Assembly: GCA_028753945.1 (NCBI GenBank)
Contig: JAPNXP010000010.1
Span: 1,057,042 to 1,121,041, forward strand
Origin: Hexactinellida sp. DTS-2022
Taxonomy: Eukaryota; Porifera; Hexactinellida
Reading direction: 5' to 3'
DNA: 64,000 bases
Made by a program: the position numbers and the translations under genes
In this document: piece after piece, positions 12,025-25,464 of the stretch
How positions within the stretch are numbered: position 1 is the stretch's first letter
Layout: every line of letters begins with the position of its first letter
The notes under the pieces: generated by a model
What the model was told of the DNA's origin: nothing
The model's input: the letters and a program-made list of their open reading frames with translations, nothing else
The model's database searches: none

Positions 12025-13443
12025 TCTCCGTAGCAAGTGCCCTGGCCACACCTGTATACATAGAGGGCTGAAACTTGGCATGTAGGTTCGGAGTCGAAGT
12101 CTAATTTGCACCTGGGGTTACGATTTTTGATTAACAAATTTTGGACACATCTTTAACACCTTTCAAAATTTGTCTGGTCCATAACTAAAAAGATGTTTTA
12201 CTAAACCCCCAAATTCTATTTCATATTTGGATTCACCATAAAATTCTGCGTCTGATGGGAGAAGAAATTTTTCAATAAAGGGGTCAATTTCTGCCATAAA
12301 TGGGAGTTGAAATTTCTTTGTTTACTCACACTTCAATTTCAGTAAAGTGTTAAATCTAATTCTATTGTTTCAACTTGTAATAATTATATTGATTTAACTT
12401 GTTAAATCCTACTCTAGTGATTCAACTTGCGATAATTATATTGATTTAACTTATAAATTCCAGCTGGCTTCTATTTAATTATAGTATTACTATACAATTG
12501 ATTAAATTAAATAATATAATATAAGGAATTTGTTGACTCAACTCAACCAACCATGGATAACATTGCTAAAATAAATAACTAATAATATAATTTATTATCA
12601 ATACATAATGAATGAATGGCATTAAACTAAAGATGGTTTATGATAGAACCGTTAAGATTTTACATTCCACAACAACGACAGATTAAGTGATTATATTTAT
12701 TTCGGCGAGAATATTCTTGCACAATTAATGTACTGACGTAATTAATTATAATTAATTCCTTTTGTATTTAACTTATAGACGGTTCCAATTGGATTATTGG
12801 GGTTATCGAGTGCGTGGAATTCAAACATTATAGTGAAATTGAATTTAAATTAATAATAATTGCAAATTATTGAACATAATTTATTTTGCTGTATATAATA
12901 ATGGTGTTAAATAATTAATACATTAATTAAATTTTTATGCTAATTAGCTAAATTTCATTAATCTCAGAGATGATACAAGATATAAACAAACTTTCAATTT
13001 ATCAATTGGTCCTTATGCCAGGTACCACCTATACAAGTGGGTCTTGACACCTTGAGGTGATGATGACATCGTTAAAAAAATGTATTTTTACAATTTTTTT
13101 AATTCGACATTTAAAATGGGTTAGTTGGTGTTGGGTGATGACCCAACACTCACATAAAAAATGCTGACTCATCACTTATTATATTCCACTGAAACTTGAA
13201 TATCTTTGAAACGAAGTGAGCAAAATGGAAACTTCCACGACTCTAACGGTCGTTGCCTTCTGAAACACCTTTCTGAAATAATTTAACACCTTCATAGTGA
13301 TGATGACATGGCGGAAAAAAAAATCCAAAATTGCAGCCTGTGCCGAGAGCATGTTCCTATGGAGGCACTATCAATAAACCACCACCAAAATATAGTGCCA
13401 CCAAAGGAACATGCGTCGGCACAGGCTGCAATTTTGGATTTTT
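12025..13443 (+). repeat. Hairpin-ended repeat, unit 7 (long form)
   Basis: The first part is nearly the same as unit 1 (shared TCTCCGTAGCAAGTGCCCTGG start). Terminal hairpin 13314-13443. Confidence 0.85.
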
Positions 13444-13450
13444 ATTATTT

Positions 13451-13552
13451 TTACTGTGCCGACTATACTATAGTATAGTGGCCCAGTATTGGTCTTAGTG
13501 CTTTGGTTATTACTGTGCCGACTATACTATACAGTTCTAATCTTACTGCCTT
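13451..13552. repeat. Palindromic satellite P, one full and one partial copy
   Basis: Full palindrome near 13457-13490. The second copy has lost half of the palindrome. Confidence 0.75.
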
Positions 13553-13569
13553 GGTTATTAATATTATTG

Positions 13570-14764
13570 GTCCGTATCGTCTCCACAGAACAGAGTTTTA
13601 TTAACTAAGAGTCCAAATTTTCAGGATATGTGTCTCATGGGTTACAGATGTGCAACTGGGGTCACGATTTTTAATTATATTTTTTTGGACACATTTTTGC
13701 ACCTGTTTAATATTGAAACAGGAACAATAAATAGTACCCGAAAATTAAATTTATTTGCATTCGATAGAGAATTAAATTCTACACCTTTTCACAGTGCACG
13801 AATTTTCAAATTGTACTTAGTTTGTGCCACAATTGAGTTGCAAGTTTCCTTTGTTTATAAACACTTCAGTTCAATTGAAAGTGTTAAATCTAATTCTATT
13901 GTTTCAACTCGTTATTATTATATTGATTCAACTTGTGAGATCCAGTAGGCTTCTATTTTCCAATTGAAAACTAAGTTTCTACATTCCATAACAACGACAG
14001 ATTATTTGATTATATTATTTATTTCTGCTTAGAATATTCTTGCACAATGGATACATGACATATTTAATTCTAATTAATTCGCTCTGTGTTTAACGTATAG
14101 AGATGGTTCCAAATAGACTATTGGGTTATCGAGTGCGCTGAATTCAAATATGATTGTGAAATTCAATTTAAATGAATAATTGTTGCAAATAATTGAACTA
14201 AATTTATTTTAATGTACATAATATTGGTGTTAAATTATTAATAGATTAATTAAATATTTATACTAATTATCTAAATTTCATTAATCTCAGAAATGATATA
14301 AGATAGAAACAAACTTTAAATTTATCAATTGGTGGTTATGGCACGTACCACCTATACAAGTGGATCTTGACACCTTAAGGTGATTATGACATCGTCAAAA
14401 AAATGTATTTTTACAATTTTGTGAATTAAATAATTCGCATGGATTGGTTAGAGTTGGGTGAACACCCAACACGCACTTTAAAAATGCTGAGTCATCACAG
14501 ATTATATTCTACTGAAACTTGAATATCTCTCAAATGAAGTGAGCTAAATGGAAACTTCCGCCACTCTAAGGGTCGATGCCTTCTGTAACACCTTTTGAAA
14601 TATTTTAACACCTTCATAGTGATGATGACATGGCGAAAAAAAACCCAAAATTGCAGCTGTGCTGACAGCATGTCCCATTGGAGGCACTATCAATAAACCA
14701 CAATCAAAATATTGTGCCACCAAAGGAACATGCGTCGGCACAGGCTGCAATTTTGGATTTTTTT
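13570..14764 (+). repeat. Hairpin-ended repeat, unit 8 (B start)
   Basis: Starts GTCCGTATCGTCTCCACAGA. The middle differs from A-type units but keeps the GTTGGGTG...CACCCAAC hairpin and the terminal hairpin 14635-14764. Confidence 0.8.
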
Positions 14765-14768
14765 ATTA

Positions 14769-15966
14769 GTCCGTAGCTCGTCCCCAGAACAGAGTATTAT
14801 TAACTAAGAGCCCAGAATTTCAGGATATGTGTCTCATGGGTTACAGATGTGCACCTGGGGTCAAGATTTTTGATAAAATTTTGTTGGACACATTTTTGCA
14901 CCTGTTTAATATTAAAACAGGAACAATACATAGTGCGCGAATATTAAATTTATATGCATTCGATAGAGTATTAAATTCTACACCTTATCACAGTGCACGA
15001 ATTTTTAAATTGGGTTTCGTTTGTGCCACAATTGAGTTGCAAGTTTCCTTTGTTTACTAACACTTCAGTTCAATTGAAAGTGTTAATCTAAATCTATTGT
15101 TTCAACTCGCTATTATTATATTGATTCAACTTGTGAGATCGAGTAGGCTTCTATTTTCCAATTGAAAAAAAACATTATATATTTCATAACAACGACAGAT
15201 TATGTGATTATATTTACTTCTGCGAGAATATTATTGCACTGTTAATATACTGACGTAATTAATTATAATTAATTCAGTCAGTATATTACTTATATAGATG
15301 CTTCCAATTTGTTTATTAGGGGTTATCGAGTGTGCGGAATTGAAATATGATAGTGAAATTGAATTAAAATTAATATTAATTGCAAATAATTGAACTTAAT
15401 TTATTTTGCTGTACATAATAATGGTGTTAAATTATTAATAAAGAAATTAAATATTTAGACTAATTAGCCAAATTTGATTAATCTCAGAGATTATACAAGA
15501 TAGAGACAAACTTCCAATTCATCAATTGATCCTTATGCCACGTAACACCTCTACAATTGATCTTGACACCTTAAGGTGATTATGACATCGTCAAAAAAAT
15601 GTATTTTTACAATTTTGTGAATTAAATAATTCGCATGGATTGGTTAGAGTTGGGTGAACACCCAACACGCACTTTAAAAATGCTGAGTCATCACAGATTA
15701 TATTCTACTGAAACTTGAATATCTCTCAAATGAAGTGAGCTAAATGGAAACTTCCGCCACTCTAAGGGTCATTGCCTTCTGAAACACCATTTTGAAATAA
15801 TTTAACACCTTCATAGTGATGATGACATGGCGAAAAAAAAATCCAAAATTGCAGCCTGTGCCGACAGCATGTTCCTTTGGAGGCACTATCAATATACCAC
15901 CACCAAAATATAGTGTCACCAAAGGAACATGCGTCGGCACAGGCTGCAATTTTGGATTTTTTTTTT
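14769..15966 (+). repeat. Hairpin-ended repeat, unit 9 (B start)
   Basis: Head-to-tail with unit 8, only a few bases apart. Terminal hairpin 15831-15966. Confidence 0.8.
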
Positions 15967-16804
15967 CTCCGTAGACGGTGCCCTGGCCTGAGCTTTATAG
16001 TTGATGGGCTGAAACTTGGCATGTAGGTGCGATGGGACCGTCTAATTTGCACCTGTTGTTACGATTTTTGATTAACAAATTTTGGCCACATCTTTGACAC
16101 CTTTCAAAATTTGTCTGGTCCATAACTCAAAATATGTTTTGCTAAACCCCCAAATTTTATTTCATATTTGGATTCATCTTAAAATTCTGCGTCTGTTGGG
16201 AGAAATATTTATTTTTTAATGGGTTTAATTTTTGCCATAAATGGGAGTTGAAATTTACTTGTTTACTCACACTTCAATTTCAGTAAAGTGTTAAATCTAA
16301 TTCTATTGTTTCAACTTGTAATAATTATATTGATTTAACTTGTTAAATCCTACTCTAGTGATTCAACTTGCGATAATTATATTGATTTAACTTATAAATT
16401 CCAGCTGGCTTCTATTTAATTATAGTATTACTATACAATTGATTAAATAAAATAATATAATATAAGGAATTTGTTGACTCAACTCAACCAACCATGGATA
16501 ACATTGCTAAAATAAATAACTAATAATATAACTTATTATCAAAACATAATGAATGAATGGCTTTAAACTCAAGATGGTGTATGATAGAAACAAACTTCAA
16601 ATTCAATAATCGTTCCTTGTGACTCCGACCACTTAACAAATGGTTCTTCACACCTTGGGCGTTGATGACTTAGCGAAAAAAAATCCAAAATTGCAGCCTG
16701 CGCCCGACAGCATGTTCCTTTGGAGGCACTATCAATAAACCACCAACAAAATATAGTGCCACCAAAGGAACATGCGTCGGCACAGCTGCAATTTTGGATT
16801 TTTT
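15967..16804 (+). repeat. Hairpin-ended repeat, unit 10 (short form)
   Basis: TCTCCGTAG start directly abutting the hairpin of unit 9. Terminal hairpin 16675-16804. Confidence 0.8.
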
Positions 16805-16816
16805 ATTTTTATTTTT

Positions 16817-18236
16817 TCTCCGTAGACGGTGCCCTGGCCAGAGCTTAATTGTTGATCGGCTGAAACTTGGCATGTAGGTGCGATGGGACCGTCTAATTTG
16901 CACCTGGGGTAACGATTTTTGATTAAGAAATTTTTGACACATCTTTAACACCTTTCAAATTTTGTCTGGTCCATAACTCAAAAATTGTTTTACTAAACCC
17001 CCAAATTTTATTTCATATTTGGATTCACCATAAGATTCTGCGTCTGATGGGTGAAGAAAGTTTTCAATAAATGGTTTAATTTCTGCCATAAATGGGAGTT
17101 GAAATTTCTTTGTTTACTCACACTTTAATTTCAGTAAAAGTGTTAAATCTAATTCCATTGTTTCAACTTGTAATAATTATATTGATTTAACTTGTTAAAT
17201 CCTACTCTAGTGATTCAACTTGCGATAATTATATTGATTCAACTTATAAATTCCAGCTGGCTTCTATTTAATTGTAGCATTACTATACAATGGATTAAAT
17301 TAAATTAATTTATATATTGAATTTGTTGACTTTACTCAACTCACCGTGGATAACATTGCTAAAATAAATAACTAATAATTTAATTTATTATCAATAAGTA
17401 ATGAATGAATGGCATTAAACTAAAGATGGTTTATGATAGAACCGTTAAGATTTTACATTCCACAACAACGACAGATTAAGTGATTATATTTATTTCGGCG
17501 AGAATATTCTTTTTGCACAATTAATGTACTGACGTAATTTATTATAATTAATTCCTTTTGTATTTAACTTATAGAATTTTCCAATTGGATTATTGGGGTT
17601 ATCGAGTGCGCTGAATTCAAATATGATAGTGAAATTCGATTTAAATTAATAATAAGTGCAAATAATTGAACTTTATTTATTTTGCTGTACATAATAATGG
17701 TGTTAAATTATTAATTTATTAATTAAATATTTATACTAATTAGGTAAATTTCATTAATCTCAGAGATGATACAAGATAGAAACAAACTTTCAATTTATCA
17801 ATTGGTCCTTATGCCAGGTACCACCTATACAAGTGGGTCTTGACACCTTGAGGTGATGATGACATCGTCAAAAAAATGTATTTTTACAATTTTGTGAATT
17901 AAATAATTCGCATGGGTTGGTTGGAGTTGGGTGAATACCCAACACGCACTTTAAAAATGCTGAGTCATCACAGATTATATTCTACTGAAACTTGAATATC
18001 TCTCAAATGAAGTGAGCTAAATGGAAACTTCCACCACTCTAAGGGTCGTGCATACTGAAACACCTTTCTGAAATAATTTAGCACCTTCATAGTGATGATG
18101 ACTAGGCGAAAAAAAATCCAAAATTGCAGCTAGTGCCGACAGCATGTTCCTTTGGAGGCACTATCAATAAACCAACATCAAAATATAGTGCCACCAAAGG
18201 AACATGCGTCGGCACAGGCTGCAATTTTTTATTTTA
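16817..18236 (+). repeat. Hairpin-ended repeat, unit 11 (long form)
   Basis: TCTCCGTAG start, full body, terminal hairpin 18111-18236. Confidence 0.8.
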
Positions 18237-18242
18237 TTATCC

Positions 18243-19430
18243 TTCCGTATCCTCTCCACAGAACAGAGTTATATTTACTAAGAACTGGAATTTTCAGGAC
18301 AGGTGTCTCATGGGTTACAGATGTGCACCTGGGGTCACGATTTTTTATTACATTTTTTTGGACACATTTGTAAACCTGTTTAATGTTAGAAAAGAAACAA
18401 TAAATAGTACCCGAAAATTACATTTATATGCATTCGATAGAGAATTAAATTCTACACCTTTTCACAGTGCACGAATTTTCAAATTGTACTTTGCTTGTGC
18501 CACAATTGAGTTGCAAGTTTCCTTTGTTTACTAACACTTCAGTTCAATTGAAAGTGTTAAATCTAATTCTATTGTTTCAACTCGTCATTATTATATTGAT
18601 TCAACTTGTGAGATCGAGTAGGCTTCTATTTTCCAATTGAAAACTAAGATTATATATTTCATAACAACGACAGATTATTTGATTATATTTACTTCTGCGA
18701 GAATATTCTTGCACAATGGATACATAACATATTTAATTCTAATTAATTCGCTCTGTGTTTAACGTATAGAGACGGTTCCAAATAGATTATTGGGGTTATC
18801 GAGTTCGCTGAATTCAAATATGATAATGAAATTCAATTTAAATTAATAATTATTGCAAATAATTGAACTTAATTTATTTTGATGTACATAATATTGGTGT
18901 TAAATTATTAATAGATTAATTAAATATTTATACTAATTATCTAAATTTCATTAATCTCAGAAATGATATAAAATAGAAACAAACTTTAAATTTATCAATT
19001 GGTCCTTATGTCACGTACCACCTATACAATTGGATCCTGACACCTTAAGGTGATGATGACATCGTCAAAAAAATGTATTTTACAATTTTGTGAATTAAAT
19101 AATTCGCATGGGTTGTTTGGAGTTGGGTAAACACCCAACACGCACTTAAAAAATGCTGAGTCATCACAGATTATATTCTACTGAAACTTGAATATCTCTC
19201 AAATGAAGTGAGCTAAATGGAAACTTCCAACTCATTAAGGGTCGTTGCCTTTTGGAACACCTTTCTGAAATAATATAATACCTTCATAGTGATGATGACA
19301 TGGCGAAAAAAAATCCAAAATTGCAGCTGTGCCGACAGCATGTTCCTTTGGAGGCACTATCAATAAACCACCACAAAAATATAGTGCCACCAAAGGAACA
19401 TGCGTCGGCACAGCTGCAATTTTGGATTTT
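18243..19430 (+). repeat. Hairpin-ended repeat, unit 12 (B start)
   Basis: B-type start TCCGTATCCTCTCCACAGAA. In terminal hairpin 19306-19430 both arms have the shorter GCAGCTGTGCC/GGCACAGCTGC form, a paired change. Confidence 0.8.
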
Positions 19431-19432
19431 TA

Positions 19433-19490
19433 TTACTGTGCCAACTATACTATAGTATAGTGGCCCAGTTCTAATCTTACTACCTTTATT
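19433..19490. repeat. Palindromic satellite P, single copy
   Basis: TGTGCCAACTATACTATAGT with the usual GGCCCAGTTCTAATCTTACT tail. Confidence 0.8.
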
Positions 19491-19500
19491 CTATATTTTT

Positions 19501-21977
19501 TCTCCGTAGACGTTGCCCTGGCCAGACCTTTATAATTGATGGGCTGAAACTTGGCATGTAGGTGCGTATGGACCGTCTAATTTGCACCTGGGGTTACGAA
19601 TTTTGATCAAATTATTTTAACACCTATTTAAACTATTTATAGCTCTTAAAATGAAATAATTATTTTTTAGCTTGATAAATTTTACATGTACGGACAGAGA
19701 ATTAAATTCTACACCTTTTCACAGTGCACGAATTTTCAAATTGTACTTAGTTTGTGCCACAATTGAGTTTGCAAGTTTCATTTATTTACTAACACTTCAG
19801 TTCAATTGAAAGTGTTAAATCTAATTCTATTGTTTCAACTCGTTATTATTAAATTGATTCAACTTGTGAGATCGAGTAGGCTTCTATTTTCCAATTGAAA
19901 ACTAAGGTTATATATTTCATAACAGCGACAGATTAAGTGAATATATTCCCTTCTGCAAGAGTACACTTGTACTATTAATAAACTGACGTAATTAATTATA
20001 ATTAGTTCAGTCTGTATTTAATATATATAGATGCTTCCAATTTGTTTATAATAGTCCAGCAACATGGTGCAGGAAATGGTCGAATTGTGCATTTTCGAGA
20101 TAAAAGTACCAAATTTTGCACAATTGTAGTATTATAGGTCCTGATCAACTTCAGCTAAGGTACATAGCAGAATTTTTGGAAGAACACATTTTTCAGGGGG
20201 TCAAAAATGGGTGCCCAATCGAATCGCCGGAAGTATAAATACAGGATAGCTCATTCAAATGCATTCTTAACGACTTTATATTGTCAGATTCGTGCTCAGC
20301 ACCTAATTTCCAGCATTTTGATACGTATATTGACTATATTCGGTGAGAATATTTTTTGGTTTTCCATAGCAACGGTAAGAATGTGATAAACATTCCGATC
20401 TCCCAATTTGGAGTAATCATATCGAGTGACCCCTTGTTTTTCTCGGGTATGCGTACTGAGTGCGAATATACTATTAGAATATACTATTAGATACTATTTC
20501 ACCCAAATTTCAATACCTACGTACAAGTGCGATACTAGAATATTCGAGGGTATTAATACAAAATGTGAGCATGAGGAAATTGAAACTCCAATAATATACA
20601 ATTCAACAACAAATCCAAATGTCAGATATATCACAAAAGTTAACCTAGCCGGCGAGCCTCCCCCTACCTACTGGCCTGACACAAGGTCGAATAAATGGGG
20701 AAGCATGTGCATTGCACTATAGAACTATTGCCGGTCCAAGCCTGCCTAGAAGTAGTACAAGTACCAAGACATGTTCTTGCGGCTTTTTCTGTGATCAAAG
20801 TACAGAAGTGCTCCTTCAAGCAACTATGTACTACTTTTGATCTTGGATAAATCTTGGCTTTGAGCTGGAATATGATAAATGCATACTTTTGGCTTGACAA
20901 TTAATATTTAGAGTGTTTCTAATAGTATATTCGCACTCAGTACGCATACCCGAGAAAAACAAGGGATCACTCGATATGGTTACTCCAAATTGGGAGATCG
21001 GAATGTTTAACACATTCTTACCGTTGCTATGGAAAACCAAAAAATATTCTCTCCAAATATAGTCAATATACCTATCAGAATGCTGGAAATTAAGTGCTGA
21101 GCACGAATCTGACAATATAAAGTCGTTAAGAATGCATTTGAATGAGCTATCCTGTATTTATACTTCCGGCGATTCGATTGGGAACCAATTTTTGACCCCC
21201 TGAAAAATTTGTTCTTCCAAAAATTCTGCTATGTGCCATAGCTGAAGTTGATCAGAATCTATAATACTACAATTGTGCAAAATTTGGTACTTTTATCTCG
21301 AAAATGCACAATCTTTCACCATATTGCTGGACTATAAGGGATCATCGAGAGTGCGGAATTGAAATTTGATAGCCAAATTAATTAATTAATTATCTATGAC
21401 AATATAATTTAAGTTAATAATTTTAAGTTGACATTGAAATTGGTGTTATATTATTAATAAATAAATTAAATATTTAGACAAATTAGCCAAATTTGATAAA
21501 TCTCAGAGATTATACAAGATGGAGACAAACTTCCAATTTATCAATTGATCCTTATGCCACGTACCACCTCTACAAATGGGTCTTGACACCTTGAGGTGTT
21601 TATGACATCGTAAAATAAATGTGTTTTCACAATTTTGTGAATTATAAAATTCAAATGGGTCGGTTGGTTTTGGGTGATCGCCCAACACGCACATAAAAAA
21701 TGCTAACTCATCACTTATTATTTTGTACTGAAACTTGAATATCTTTGAAACGAAGTGAGCAAAATGGGAACTTCCACCACTCTAAGGGTCGTTTCCTTGA
21801 AACACCTTTCTGAAATAATTTAACACCTTCATAGTGATGATGACATGGCGAAACAAATCCAAAATTGCAGCCTGTGGCGACAGCATGTTCCTTTGGAGGC
21901 ACTATCAATAAACAACCAACAAAATATAGTGCCACCAAAGGAACATGCGTCGGCACAGGCTGCAATTTTGGATTTTT
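19501..21977 (+). repeat. Hairpin-ended repeat, unit 13, interrupted
   Basis: A TCTCCGTAG start continues into a B-type middle, a mosaic that suggests recombination between subtypes. The body is split by the 1.28-kb element 20052-21334 and resumes at GGGATCATCGAG. Terminal hairpin 21855-21977. Confidence 0.75.
20052..21334. mobile_element. DNA element with ~440-bp inverted ends and a coding-like core
   Basis: The ends TAGTCCAGCAACATGGTG and CACCATATTGCTGGACTA continue as long inverted arms (about 20052-20493 and 20894-21334) with scattered differences. TAA flanks both sides (20049-20051, 21335-21337), as in PIF/Harbinger elements, though the family is not proven. The core 20493-20894 is coding-like on the plus strand (for example TNPNVRYITKVNLAGEPPP) and may be a captured fragment. 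It lies inside repeat unit 13. Confidence 0.75.
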
Positions 21978-21989
21978 TATTATTATTAT

Positions 21990-22095
21990 CCTTCCGTTTC
22001 CTCTCCACAGAACAGAGTTATATTTACTAAGAACTGAAATTTTCAGGATAAGTGTCTCATGGGTTACAGATGTGCACCTGGGGTCACGATTTATT
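21990..22095 (+). repeat. Hairpin-ended repeat, unit 14 (5' fragment)
   Basis: B-type start only, broken off after GTGCACCTGGGGTCACGAT. Unique AT-rich sequence follows. Confidence 0.7.
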
Positions 22096-22099
22096 AATT

Positions 22100-22560
22100 T
22101 CGACTTGGGAAATTTTTTAACGGGACTTTTCGCTTTTTTTTCCCCATAAGAAAATAAATGCAATAACAAGAAAAAATTTAGAATCATTAGTATCAGAAAA
22201 GTATTTTGCAACTGATTGCTCTTCACGATTTTTTTAATCCGTCCTCATTTTCCTGATAATTAGACTCAAAGTTGCCACATATCACCCTTAACTTTCCAAA
22301 ATCGTAAATTCATTAATATTCAATTATGCAATTATTTCGTGGTTTCGTAAGATCTACTATTTATGAATAATTCAATTAGATTCAGTGTTATTTCGATTCA
22401 AGTTATTGTTGATATCATAATTACAATAAAGAATTCTAGTACATATGAATAATTAGTTTATATTCAATAGCTGCTACTATATAAATCGATTTCTAATACA
22501 TAGTTGTATTAAAGTTTCTTCTACTATATACGTGTATGAAAATTCAATTCCGCTCAACAG
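22100..22560. other. AT-rich sequence, nothing recognised
   Basis: No convincing reading frame or repeat. Only short random open frames are present. Confidence 0.4.
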
Positions 22561-22566
22561 TTATTC

Positions 22567-22911
22567 AGAATGATTTCTGATATTCAAACAATGGATTAAT
22601 GAGATGGAATATCTATTTGTATAAATATTTGTCTATATGTGTGTGCTTGGTGCCCGAAATGTATTAGAGTGTAAGGGTTTTTTTATAACGCATTAATAAT
22701 GGAAATATAAACTTAATCCCATATGTCATTCTAAGTAAACAAGTATGCTGATTTCAATTTCAAAACGATAACTGATATATAAACAATGGATTATTGAGAT
22801 GGAATTTCTAGTTTATGATTATTCGTTTGTGTGCTTGTTTGGTGCCCGAATTGTAATAGAGTGATAGGGGGGTCTAAAACGCATTTATAATGGAAATATA
22901 AACTTAAATTC
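22567..22911 (+). repeat. Imperfect tandem duplication (~190-bp unit)
   Basis: Positions about 22567-22728 and 22767-22911 share, in order, AAACAATGGATTA, GAGATGGAAT, GGTGCCCGAA, TAGAGTG and ATAATGGAAATATAAACTTAA. Confidence 0.6.
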
Positions 22912-23142
22912 AAGATGGTTTAAGATAGAAAGAAGCATGAAATTTATCAAACGTTCCTTTGTCCCGTAACAAATTGATAAATTGGTGTAAACACCATGTG
23001 ACGTTCATGACATGGCGAAAAAATCCAAAATTGCAGCCTGTGTCGACAGCATGTTCCATTGGAGGCACTATCAATAGGCCACCACCAAAATATAGTGCCA
23101 CAAAGGAACATGCGTCGGCACAGGCTGCAATTTTGGATTTTT
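22909..23142 (+). repeat. Hairpin-ended repeat, unit 15 (3' fragment)
   Basis: Only the last ~235 bp (from TCAAGATGGTTTAAGATAGA) with terminal hairpin 23018-23142. 23145-23455 holds nothing I recognise. Confidence 0.75.
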
Positions 23143-23462
23143 ATTAGGCTTGTTTGGATTTGATTGCGAACTAACAGTAAAAGATGCCATAAAATAATAA
23201 CGAGTGAGTGTGAACGATAGGTTTGAATTTAGATATACTAGTATATTTACTTCTATAGGCGGCGGCGCACGTGCGTATTCATGTTTGTTTATTGGTTTGT
23301 GATAAATAATCACTGACAGTTAGATTAGCAATAGAATCTGAATTTAAAGTTCAAATTCTTATCTCTTTATGATGACTAATTGACTATTAAAAGTTTGAAT
23401 AATTTTAAGTTGGATCATCGAGATTCTCATTATATGATCATGCCTATAGAAAATATATTTAC

Positions 23463-23539
23463 TTGACTAATCCGAACGAATTCACTAACCAGAACAGAAA
23501 TTTGAATCAGAACACTGCTGTTCGGATTAGCGAGGGCCT
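23463..23539. mobile_element. Small pogo-like MITE
   Basis: Ends TGACTAATCCGAAC and GTTCGGATTAGCGAGGG, the same design as 47077-47155. 23540-24055 shows no gene. Confidence 0.55.
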
Positions 23540-24055
23540 ATTACAATTTTTCAGTGAATAACGAACTCGGATGTAAGGCCACTATTAGTTGGAATATTGT
23601 TTCAGCTTCACCTCTCGCGTGAGATATCACTCCCGCACGAATATTGTAATTATTGTCATTATTTCCATTATCCCACCTACATTTCAAAGTAAGACCACTG
23701 TTCGTTGCCAATTTTGTGGAGGGTTAACTGTTAACACACTCTATAATAGCCATACACCTAATTAGTTATTAACAAAATCAGAAACTATGACAAGCATTAT
23801 TACCCAACGATTGCATTTTTATCAATAAGTTCTCACAAATTAGAATATTTGCTCATGTATTATTAACTATGTCGTCATAAAATAATGAGATAATGGTAAT
23901 GAGATGCCGCCCGCCTGCATCCTCAGATAGACTTCGTATGGAGCTGAGACAATATTTACATTAACACTGGCCTAAAGAAATACCCATTTTTTTACCCAAA
24001 GTTATATATATTCCCCAGAATTAAATAACGTAATTGATTTACTCCGTTTAAATAA

Positions 24056-24431
24056 GCGATTCTCAGCCTTTTCAACCGTGGACCCCTATAGTAAATATTA
24101 TACATTATGTGGACCCCTCCCATCAGGCCTTCATCTAGTCATAAGTGATCCGCGCACCCTAGGTAATGTTTATTTTACAATCGCGCACCCAAATTTACCA
24201 AAAATAGTCATTTACTAAGAAAAGACCAAGATTAGTATTAAAAATACCCTGGGTGCGGACTGCACACCCAAATTAATTCCAATTTCACGCACCCATCCAG
24301 CATTTTCCTTAAAATCACGCACCCCTGGGTGCGCGCTGCGCAACCAGATGAAGGCCTGCCTCCCATTGACCGTAATACATCTTGTGGACCCCCTACAGCC
24401 GTCCGTAGACCCCAGGTTGGAAACCACTGGT
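24056..24431. mobile_element. hAT-like MITE interrupted by another hAT MITE
   Basis: Ends GCGATTCTCAGCCTTTTCAA and AGGTTGGAAACCACTGG, with internal GTGGACCCC repeats. Same family as 9861-9986. It is split by the element at 24124-24358. Confidence 0.7.
24124..24358. mobile_element. hAT-type MITE, nested
   Basis: Ends CAGGCCTTCATCTAG and CCAGATGAAGGCCTG, with exact 8-bp duplication CCTCCCAT (24116-24123, 24359-24366). Inner CGCACCC motifs are repeated. A sister copy is at 54574-54800. Confidence 0.9.
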
Positions 24432-24930
24432 CCAATGTATAATGCTTTTCTATTACATATTCTAACTTTTTGTGGTCTAAACGAAAACATATCTACAATT
24501 ACAAGTTATAATATGATGCTATATAAATTACATGTACCCTGATACACCAACTTACTTTAAACATTAAATTAAACTATATCAAATTTCAACTTTTGAATTA
24601 ATTAATATATCAGTTTTGATAGTTGAGGTAATCTGATAGTTGAGTCAATATTGTAGACCCACAAATTGAGAAAACTTTGCCTACTATATCTTTTAAAGTT
24701 ACAGCTAAAATATATATAAATACAACCCATTGAGTTATCAATATAAAACATACAAAACAATACCAAGCAACAACAATAACAACAACAAATTTCGTTCCTT
24801 GTTATTATCATCGTATTATCAAGTGAGTTACAGTGAATATTTAATAATTTTAAGGGCTATTTATTGTGTTAACAAAACTATAAACCCAGTAATTTATTGG
24901 CATCTTACCTTCAACTAATCGTTTCAAGTG
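24432..24930. other. AT-rich sequence, nothing recognised
   Basis: Includes an ACAACAATAACAACAAC simple repeat near 24765-24790. The open frames are short and overlapping on both strands, with no domain signal. Confidence 0.4.
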
Positions 24931-24934
24931 TGCC

Positions 24935-25464
24935 AAATTCAAATATTGGAAGGGAAATTCATTTTAAATTAATAGTTAGATATTCCAAAAAAACAATAAT
25001 ATAATAAGTAAATTGAACTTGAAATTGTCAAATTATTAAAAATTTATTTATGTATACTAACTAGCTAAATAGCTAAATATGATTTATCTCAGATATTATA
25101 CAAAATAGAAACAAACTTAAAACATATCAATTGTTCTTTTTGGCACGCAACACCTTCACAAATAAAGCTTAAAACCTTGACGTGATGATGACATAGAAAA
25201 AAATAGGGGTTTTTACAATTTTGGGAATTCAATATATCTAATGTACATAAACTTGCAAAACTCCGATGGTTCTTAAATCCCGAAACACCTTAGTGAAATG
25301 GTTAACATTTTTTGGTGATAATGATGGCATGACGTAAAAATCTAAAATTACATCTGTGCAGACAGTATTTTCTTATGGAGGCACTATCAATCATGTCTAC
25401 TAAGCAACAAAATATAGTGCATCCAAAAGAAAATACTGTTGGCACAGGTGTAATTTCAGATTTT
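24935..25464 (+). repeat. Hairpin-ended repeat, unit 16 (divergent 3' fragment)
   Basis: The most diverged hairpin of the family, 25336-25464. Both arms have changed together (GTATTTTCTTATGG on the left, complement GTATTTTCTTTTGG on the right, against GCATGTTCCTTTGG in other copies). The one-base bulge typical of the family is lost. Confidence 0.75.

Noticed and set aside
20426-20722. A complete 98-codon gene in the 20-kb element
   Set aside because: Its start lies inside the inverted end, so the methionine is unlikely to be genuine; only the central part is kept as a coding-like core.
7319-22030. Many 60-130-codon open frames with similar proteins (KNPKLQPAPTACSFGG, IMQIRRSHRTYMPSF and similar) on both strands
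   Set aside because: They are translations of the hairpin arms and repeat body. The same words recur with every repeat copy and on both strands because the hairpin is self-complementary. No initiation context or domain.
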